Source: DASQHW01 sp038209365
Lineage (GTDB): Bacteria; Actinomycetota; Acidimicrobiia; IMCC26256; PALSA-610
Assembly (NCBI GenBank): GCA_038209365.1
Contig: JBBQXS010000031.1
Span: 1-56,601 of the forward strand
Length of the DNA stretch: 56,601 bases
Direction of reading: 5' to 3'
The notes beneath the pieces are model-generated. The model was not told the DNA's origin and did not search any database. It worked only from the letters and a program-made list of their open reading frames with translations. Positions 52,251-56,601 of this stretch are shown here, in pieces (the first letter of the stretch is position 1; every line of letters starts with the position of its first letter). A program made the translations under genes and the position numbers.

Positions 52251-52979
52251 GTGCGCCTCGACGACCGCGTGACGATCGCGACGCCCGAGGGCGTCACGAT
52301 CGACCTCGTGCTCGCCGGACTCGGTTCCAGGTTCGTCGCCCGCCTCCTCGACACGCTGATACAGCTGACGATCATCTTCGCACTCACCGCCGGCGTGGCG
52401 ATCACCTCGGCGCCCGGAGTCGTCCGTGCGATCGCGATCGTCGCGCTGTTCCTCGTGCTCTTCGCGTACGACATTCCCTTCGAGGTCCTCAACGGCGGCC
52501 GTACAATCGGGAAGATGGCGGCCGGCATACGCGTGGTCGCCGCCGGCGGCGAACCGATCGCCTTCCTCGCGAGCGCGATCCGCAACATCTTGCGGCTCGT
52601 CGACTTCCTCCCCGCGATGTACGCAGCCGGCGCGGTCACGATCGTGGCGACGAGGAACGACCAACGCCTCGGCGATCTCGCGGCGGGCACGTTGGTCGTG
52701 CGCGACAAGTTCCCCGGTGTGACGTCACTGACCGCGGCGCCGCTGAGCGTGCCCGCCGACGCGGTGATGACGTGGGATGTCTCCGCGCTGGACAGCGACG
52801 ATCTCGCGACGATCCGTCAGTTCCTCGACCGGCGTCTGATGCTGCCGTGGCCGGTGCGCACGCACTTCGGCACCGCGCTCGCCGCGCGCGTGGCACCAAT
52901 GGTCGCGGGCGTGCCGTACGGCGCGCATCCCGAGTACTTGCTGGAAGGCATCGTCGTCGCCAAGCAGCGGCGCGCATGA
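52251..52979 (+). CDS. RDD family membrane protein
   Basis: The 242-residue protein has VTIATPEGVTIDLVLAGLGS, then the RDD motif RFVARLLDTLIQ and later GRTIGKMAAGIRVV and DQRLGDLAAGTLVV, with about three helices. Some RDD proteins are Na+/H+ antiporters; others accompany MoxR/DUF58 genes. A C-terminal soluble part of about 80 residues follows. GTG 52251 abuts the divergent SpoIIM start; GTG 52269 is an alternative. Confidence 0.87.
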   Translation: MRLDDRVTIATPEGVTIDLVLAGLGSRFVARLLDTLIQLTIIFALTAGVAITSAPGVVRAIAIVALFLVLFAYDIPFEVLNGGRTIGKMAAGIRVVAAGGEPIAFLASAIRNILRLVDFLPAMYAAGAVTIVATRNDQRLGDLAAGTLVVRDKFPGVTSLTAAPLSVPADAVMTWDVSALDSDDLATIRQFLDRRLMLPWPVRTHFGTALAARVAPMVAGVPYGAHPEYLLEGIVVAKQRRA

Positions 52980-53356
52980 TCCCGACGGCTGCACGCGAGC
53001 GCCGGGGCCCGCGGCTCGCGGCGGCCGCCCTCGTCACGGCCGCCGTCGCGTATCCGTTGGCACCGTTCGTACCGAGCGTGTGCCCGTTGCGCGCGACGAC
53101 CGGTGTGCCGTGCCCGTTCTGTGGGATGACGCGCGCCGTCGTCGCCGCGGTGCACGGGCACGTCGGCCGGTCGCTCGCGTTCAATCCCGGCGGCATCGTG
53201 GTCCTGCTCGTCGCGGCGGTGCTGTTGGTGCGACCCGGACTGCTCAGCCGTATCCGCCGACCACCGTTGTGGACGCTGTGGGCGGCGCTGGGCGCACTCT
53301 GGCTGTGGAACGTCGGCTTCAACCCGACGTTCCACCAGTGGCTGCTCCCGAACTAG
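52976..53356 (+). CDS. DUF2752 membrane protein
   Basis: The 126-residue protein has three helices and the diagnostic DUF2752 segment CPLRATTGVPCPFCGMTRAV, followed by HVGRSLAFNPGGIVVLLVAA. The function is unknown; the paired Cys suggest metal or disulfide chemistry. ATG 52976 overlaps the RDD stop. Its stop shares CTAG with the convergent recR stop. Confidence 0.85.
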   Translation: MIPTAARERRGPRLAAAALVTAAVAYPLAPFVPSVCPLRATTGVPCPFCGMTRAVVAAVHGHVGRSLAFNPGGIVVLLVAAVLLVRPGLLSRIRRPPLWTLWAALGALWLWNVGFNPTFHQWLLPN

Positions 53357-53958
53357 GCGTCGACCTCACGCCGGCCCTCCAGGGCGCGGCCCAGGGTCAC
53401 TTCGTCGGCATATTCCAGGTCGCCACCGACTGGCAGACCGCTCGCGATACGCGTGACACGCAAGCCCAGTGGTTTCAGCAAACGCGCGAGATACATCGCG
53501 GTCGCTTCGCCTTCGATGTTGGGGTTCGTCGCGAGGATCACTTCGGTGATGTCCTCGTCGGGGATGCGCGCGAGCAGCTCCTTGATCCGCAGCTGGTCGG
53601 GCCCGATGCCTTCGATCGGCGAGATCGCACCCTGCAACACGTGGTAGCGCCCGGGAAACTCGTTGGTGCGCTCGATCGCGACGATGTCGCGCGGCTCCTC
53701 GACGACGCAGACGACGTGCGTGTCGCGTCGATCGTCCCGGCAGAAGGCGCACAGCTCGCCCTCCGAGATGTTGAAGCACCGACGGCACCACGAAACGCGG
53801 TCCTTCGCGTCCTCGATCGCGCGCGCGAGCCGTTTCGCGTCCTGCGGGTCGGATTTCAACAAGTAGTACGCGATGCGTTGTGCGGACTTGGGACCGATGC
53901 CGGGCAACCGCCCGAGCTCGTCGATCAACGTTTGCACCGGCCCTTCGTACGGATTCAC
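53353..53958 (-). CDS. recR: Recombination mediator RecR
   Basis: RecR loads RecA with RecF/RecO at gaps. The 201-residue protein has the helix-hairpin-helix LGRLPGIGPKSAQRIAYYLL, the four-Cys zinc finger (C58, C61, C70, C73), and a Toprim domain with VVEEPRDIVAIERTNEFPG and VILATNPNIEGEATAMYLAR. GTG 53958 has GGAG upstream. It follows ybaB by 10 nt. Confidence 0.96.
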   Translation of the reverse strand: MNPYEGPVQTLIDELGRLPGIGPKSAQRIAYYLLKSDPQDAKRLARAIEDAKDRVSWCRRCFNISEGELCAFCRDDRRDTHVVCVVEEPRDIVAIERTNEFPGRYHVLQGAISPIEGIGPDQLRIKELLARIPDEDITEVILATNPNIEGEATAMYLARLLKPLGLRVTRIASGLPVGGDLEYADEVTLGRALEGRREVDA

Positions 53959-53968
53959 GCTGCTCCGC

Positions 53969-54337
53969 TCAAAGCGGCTGCTCGGGGCCGGGCCCGGGAC
54001 CGAGCAAGCCGCCGAACCCACCGAGCATCGAATCGAGGTCCAGACCGCCGGTCGCGGCACCGAGCTGCTGCGCCTGCAGCTCCTTTGCCTGTCGCATCGC
54101 GTCGAGCACCGCCGCCTGGACCAGATCCTCGAGCGTCTCCACGTCGTTGGGATCAACGACGCTCGGGTCGATCGAGATGCGCCGCAGCTCGCCGTCACCC
54201 GTGACGGTCGCCTTCACGACGCCGCCGCCCGCGGTACCTTCCACGAGGGTGTTCGCGAGCGCATCCTGAGCGGCCTGCATGCCGGACTGCATCTTTTGGA
54301 TCTGCTCGAACATGTTCATGGGTTCCGGACCGGTCAT
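53969..54337 (-). CDS. ybaB: YbaB/EbfC nucleoid-associated protein
   Basis: The 122-residue protein has MNMFEQIQKMQSGMQAAQDA and GGGVVKATVTGDGELRRISI, typical of the family, which binds DNA as a dimer. The C-terminus is Gly/Pro-rich. Its ATG overlaps the dnaX stop (ATGA), and recR follows; the dnaX-ybaB-recR order is widely conserved. Confidence 0.93.
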   Translation of the reverse strand: MTGPEPMNMFEQIQKMQSGMQAAQDALANTLVEGTAGGGVVKATVTGDGELRRISIDPSVVDPNDVETLEDLVQAAVLDAMRQAKELQAQQLGAATGGLDLDSMLGGFGGLLGPGPGPEQPL

Positions 54338-56133
54338 CGCGGGCGCTCCTCTACCACCTCGGCGCCGAGGTCGGCGACGAGACGGGCAACCGAGTCGTTC
54401 GGCGGCGCATCCGTCGCGTCGATGAGGCCGTGAAGATCGACGGCGTCATCGTCCGGCGGCTGCGCATCCTTGGTCTCGACGAACGCCGTCGGCGGGCGCA
54501 GCGCGTCGGTCGCGTCGAAGTTGTGCGCGAGCACCTTGAAGCGCGGCTGCGTACCGAGCCGGGTGGAGAACGCTTCCTTGATCGCCGTCGCCTCCTTGCG
54601 GAAGCGCTCGTTGATCGCGTCCTTGCGGCGCGTGGGCACCCCGAACACGATCACTCCGGCGTCGAGCGCGATCGGCTGCGCGTCCTGCACCGCCGCGCGC
54701 ACCGGCGCCTTCAACACGCCGAGCACGTCCGGCCACGCCTCGATGACGTCGTCGAGCGTGAAGCTCTCGCTCGTCTCGGCCGCTTCGGGCGCGAGTGGTG
54801 CGTCGGCGGGCGGTTCCGCAACCGGCGGCTCCGGTTCGGAGGCGACAGGCTGCGCCGCGGGCTTCGCGGCCGGTCGCCGGCGCCCGGCGAGCACAGGACC
54901 CTTGGGATCGAGCGCCGGACGTTCCACCGGCGCGACAGGCGCGACCGGCGCGGATGCCGTGAGCGGACCGCCCCCGTTCGCAAGCTTCTGTTCGAGCCGC
55001 TCGATGCGGTCGACCAAGGTCTCCTCACGGGTGCGCGCCTCACGGCGCGCGATGCGCACGAGCGCGATCTCGAGCACGAGACGCGGATCGGAAACGGCCT
55101 GACCACGGATGTCGACGATCGCCTGCCCGAGGATCTCGAGCGCGCGCACGATCGCACTGTTGCCCATCTCCTTGGCGATCGCGGTCAGTCGCGCGGACTC
55201 CTCCGGCGGACCGTCGTAGGGAACGCGTCCTGAGGCGTTCGCCTGGAGAAACGCGTCGCGCAACGTGCGCAACAGGTCGTCGGCGACGCGCCGCGGGTCA
55301 TGACCGGCCGCAAGCAGATCGTGCACGCCGACGAGCACGCTGGCGATGTCCTCGTTGGCTGCCGCCTCCAGCACGATGAGGCGCTGCTCGAACGGAGCCC
55401 CACCGAACGCGACTTGCACCTGGTGCGCGTCGAGATGACCGTCACCGACGGCGAGCGCCTGGTCGAGCAGTGACAGTGCGTCGCGGGCGGAGCCGGCCGC
55501 GCGGCGGGCGATGAGGTCGAGCGCCTCGGCATCGGTGTCGATGCCTTCACGCGCCAGGATGTCGGCGAGATGGCCCACGAGCTGGCCGTGCGACAGCAGG
55601 TTGAACTCGAAATGCTGGGTCCGCGAGCGGATCGTCGGCAACACCTTTTGCGGATCCGTCGTCGCCAGCACGAACACGACGTGGGCAGGCGGCTCCTCGA
55701 GCGTCTTCAACAACGTGTTCGACGCCGCGACGGACAACATGTGCACCTCGTCGACGATGTAGACCTTGCGGCGGCTCGATGCCCCGACGCCGAGATGCAC
55801 GCTCTGGATGAGGTCACGCATCGCCTCGACGCCGTTGTTGGACGCGGCGTCGAGCTCGACGAGGTCGTAGAACGTGCCCGTCGCGACGGCATCGCAGTTC
55901 TCGCACACGCCGCACGGCTCGCCGTCGTCGCGCAGCTGGAGGCAATTGAGGGCCCGGGCGAGAATTCGAGCGGTCGTGGTCTTGCCCGTCCCGCGCGGCC
56001 CCGAGAAGAGATAGGCGTGGCCCACTCGGTCTTCACGCACGGCGTTCTGCAGCGCGGTCGTGACGTGCTCCTGCCCCACGAGTTGCGCAAAAAGCTGGGG
56101 CCGGTGCTTGCGGTAAAGGCTGTGCGACGCCAC
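54334..56133 (-). CDS. dnaX: DNA polymerase III subunit gamma/tau
   Basis: The clamp-loader ATPase. The 599-residue protein has Walker A GPRGTGKTTTA (45-55), zinc-binding Cys at 64, 74, 77 and 80, Walker B KVYIVDEVHML (123-133), sensor 1 VLATTDPQKVLPTIRSR, a Pro/Ala-rich linker (about 400-450) and a tau-like C-terminal domain. No A-rich slippery site for a gamma frameshift was found. GTG 56133 is 6 nt behind TAGCGT with no ribosome site. Confidence 0.95.
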   Translation of the reverse strand: MASHSLYRKHRPQLFAQLVGQEHVTTALQNAVREDRVGHAYLFSGPRGTGKTTTARILARALNCLQLRDDGEPCGVCENCDAVATGTFYDLVELDAASNNGVEAMRDLIQSVHLGVGASSRRKVYIVDEVHMLSVAASNTLLKTLEEPPAHVVFVLATTDPQKVLPTIRSRTQHFEFNLLSHGQLVGHLADILAREGIDTDAEALDLIARRAAGSARDALSLLDQALAVGDGHLDAHQVQVAFGGAPFEQRLIVLEAAANEDIASVLVGVHDLLAAGHDPRRVADDLLRTLRDAFLQANASGRVPYDGPPEESARLTAIAKEMGNSAIVRALEILGQAIVDIRGQAVSDPRLVLEIALVRIARREARTREETLVDRIERLEQKLANGGGPLTASAPVAPVAPVERPALDPKGPVLAGRRRPAAKPAAQPVASEPEPPVAEPPADAPLAPEAAETSESFTLDDVIEAWPDVLGVLKAPVRAAVQDAQPIALDAGVIVFGVPTRRKDAINERFRKEATAIKEAFSTRLGTQPRFKVLAHNFDATDALRPPTAFVETKDAQPPDDDAVDLHGLIDATDAPPNDSVARLVADLGAEVVEERPR

Positions 56134-56139
56134 ACCGCG

Positions 56140-56145
56140 ACGCTA
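56140..56145 (-). promoter_or_regulatory. -10 hexamer TAGCGT for dnaX
   Basis: TAGCGT (minus strand) ends 6 nt before the dnaX GTG, consistent with a leaderless dnaX-ybaB-recR mRNA. Confidence 0.45.
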
Positions 56146-56196
56146 CCGGCTCGGCATCGCCGAACCTGTCCTGCACCGGACATCGGAACGGCGCGG

Positions 56197-56202
56197 TAGC
56201 CT
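56197..56202 (+). promoter_or_regulatory. -10 hexamer TAGCCT for the SRP RNA
   Basis: TAGCCT ends 8 nt before the first base of the SRP RNA closing stem, the expected distance to a transcription start. The same hexamer precedes lysC, pccB and the metallophosphoesterase gene. Confidence 0.5.
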
Positions 56203-56210
56203 GGGCGCCG

Positions 56211-56337
56211 GCCCGCTCGCGCCGCACCGGGTCCGGCGCGACGAGCGCCCGTGAACCGAGTCAGATCCGGAAGGAAGCAGCTCTCAGCGGAAGCGCTTGG
56301 GTGCCGCCGGGTCGCCTGGCGCGAGCTGCGAGCGGGC
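56211..56337 (+). ncRNA. ffs: Signal recognition particle RNA (small bacterial type)
   Basis: The universally conserved SRP domain IV is present at about 56260-56286 (GTCAGATCCGGAAGGAAGCA, with the GGAA tetraloop at 56269-56272). The ends GCCCGCTCGC (56211-56220) and GCGAGCGGGC (56328-56337) close the molecule with ten perfect pairs. The length, about 127 nt, is a little above the usual 100. It lies between dnaX and tRNA-Ser, a typical place. Confidence 0.92.
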
Positions 56338-56375
56338 CACTTATCCGCTCGCATCGGTAGCATCGCCGTCTCTCG

Positions 56376-56460
56376 GGAGGGATGCGAGAGCGGACGAATC
56401 GGCACGCCTGGAGAGCGTGTGAGGGGCAACCTTCCGTGGGTTCGAATCCCACTCCCTCCG
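56376..56460 (+). tRNA. tRNA-Ser (anticodon GGA)
   Basis: The acceptor GGAGGGA (56376-56382) pairs with TCCCTCC (56453-56459), with discriminator G56460 as usual for serine. The anticodon stem CACGC/GCGTG encloses CTGGAGA, giving anticodon GGA at 56410-56412. A long variable arm and GGTTCGAATCC T-arm are present. No CCA is encoded. Confidence 0.95.
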
Positions 56461-56470
56461 CACTGTGATG

Positions 56471-56480
56471 TGTCGCGACA
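56471..56480. repeat. Palindrome TGTCGCGACA next to tRNA-Ser
   Basis: A perfect 10-bp palindrome flanked by GATG and TCGG lies between tRNA-Ser and the transposase end. Ends of IS481-type elements often carry short palindromes of the GATGTC...GACATC kind, so it may belong to the element's terminus. Confidence 0.4.
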
Positions 56481-56495
56481 TCGGCGACGTATGTG

Positions 56496-56601
56496 TCAGG
56501 TCATCGTAGAGATCCAGCCGAGGGTTTGGGGTTGGTAGTCGCGGCTGGGGTCGAGGGTCAGGTGGCGGAGTGGTTCGCCGTTTGGGGTGACGATTCGGAT
56601 G
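56496..56601 (-). CDS. IS481-like transposase, C-terminal end (partial)
   Basis: A minus-strand frame enters from the right edge and stops at 56496-56498. Its 34 residues include IRIVTPNGEPLRHLTLDPSR followed by DYQPQ, the typical end of IS481/rve-type transposases (usually G-E-x-L-R-x-L-x-L-D-P-x-R-D-Y-Q). The rest lies outside the window, so completeness cannot be judged. Confidence 0.65.
   Translation of the reverse strand, partial: IRIVTPNGEPLRHLTLDPSRDYQPQTLGWISTMT

Noticed and set aside
54334..56133. Programmed frameshift in dnaX producing gamma
   Set aside because: No A-rich slippery heptamer with a downstream hairpin was seen in the relevant part of the gene.

Overview
The window comes from a high-GC, gene-dense chromosome, most likely an actinobacterium and possibly a deep-branching one such as Acidimicrobiia. 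Lineage clues are an acyl-CoA carboxylase epsilon subunit next to the beta subunit, a lysC-asd pair, a recR-ybaB-dnaX block next to the SRP RNA and tRNA-Ser, a four-nucleotide ATGA/GTGA coupling style, and many genes whose start codon sits 6 to 8 nt behind a TANNNT hexamer (the layout of leaderless mRNAs). No phage, CRISPR array or complete insertion sequence is visible.

Layout. 1-1000: a gene end, tRNA-Pro(CGG), a tandem helix-turn-helix remnant and a tiny membrane ORF, which look like an old integration scar. 1174-5354: accessory genes (family 1 glycosyltransferase, secreted pentapeptide-repeat protein, methyltransferase, an orphan). 5909-11075: a string of VOC protein, DrrAB-type ABC exporter, small helical protein and GT39-like membrane protein, divergent from a WYL regulator with a clean inverted repeat between them. 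11107-13440: a secreted phospholipase C-like enzyme with fibronectin III repeats. 13562-17672: a metal-uptake ABC operon with a Fur-family regulator and a near-perfect Fur/Zur-type box inside its promoter. 17742-24542: zinc-ribbon membrane metalloprotease, sorbosone-dehydrogenase-like lipoprotein, alpha/beta hydrolase and an MFS transporter.

24532-32105: aspartate pathway genes (lysC, asd), an exported cyclophilin, an S51-like peptidase, then hbd, ecm (B12-dependent ethylmalonyl-CoA mutase) and a degenerate GGDEF protein coupled to ecm. 32195-39755: DinB-like proteins, a 1,085-residue cyclase/STAND/LuxR regulator, GNAT, a class III CoA-transferase and a metallophosphoesterase. 39760-46388: a minus-strand run ccr, epimerase, Coq4-like protein, TMEM175-like channel, carboxylase beta and epsilon subunits, divergent from an acetyl-CoA acetyltransferase. 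With hbd and ecm this covers much of the ethylmalonyl-CoA pathway for acetyl-CoA assimilation plus propionyl-CoA carboxylation.

46491-53356: a translationally coupled membrane cluster (GDPD-type membrane protein, DUF4129, DUF4350, MoxR ATPase, DUF58), then an SpoIIM-like protein divergent from RDD and DUF2752 proteins. This resembles the MoxR/DUF58 assemblies whose cellular job is still poorly defined. 53353-56601: recR, ybaB, dnaX, SRP RNA, tRNA-Ser(GGA) and the 3' end of an IS481-like transposase.

The most interesting items are the ethylmalonyl-CoA operon with its two unexplained passengers (Coq4-like and TMEM175-like), the degenerate GGDEF coupled to ecm, the MoxR/DUF58/SpoIIM/RDD cluster with back-to-back start codons in one CACGTG, and the systematic leaderless-type promoters. 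Function calls rest on reading motifs by eye; no database search was run.
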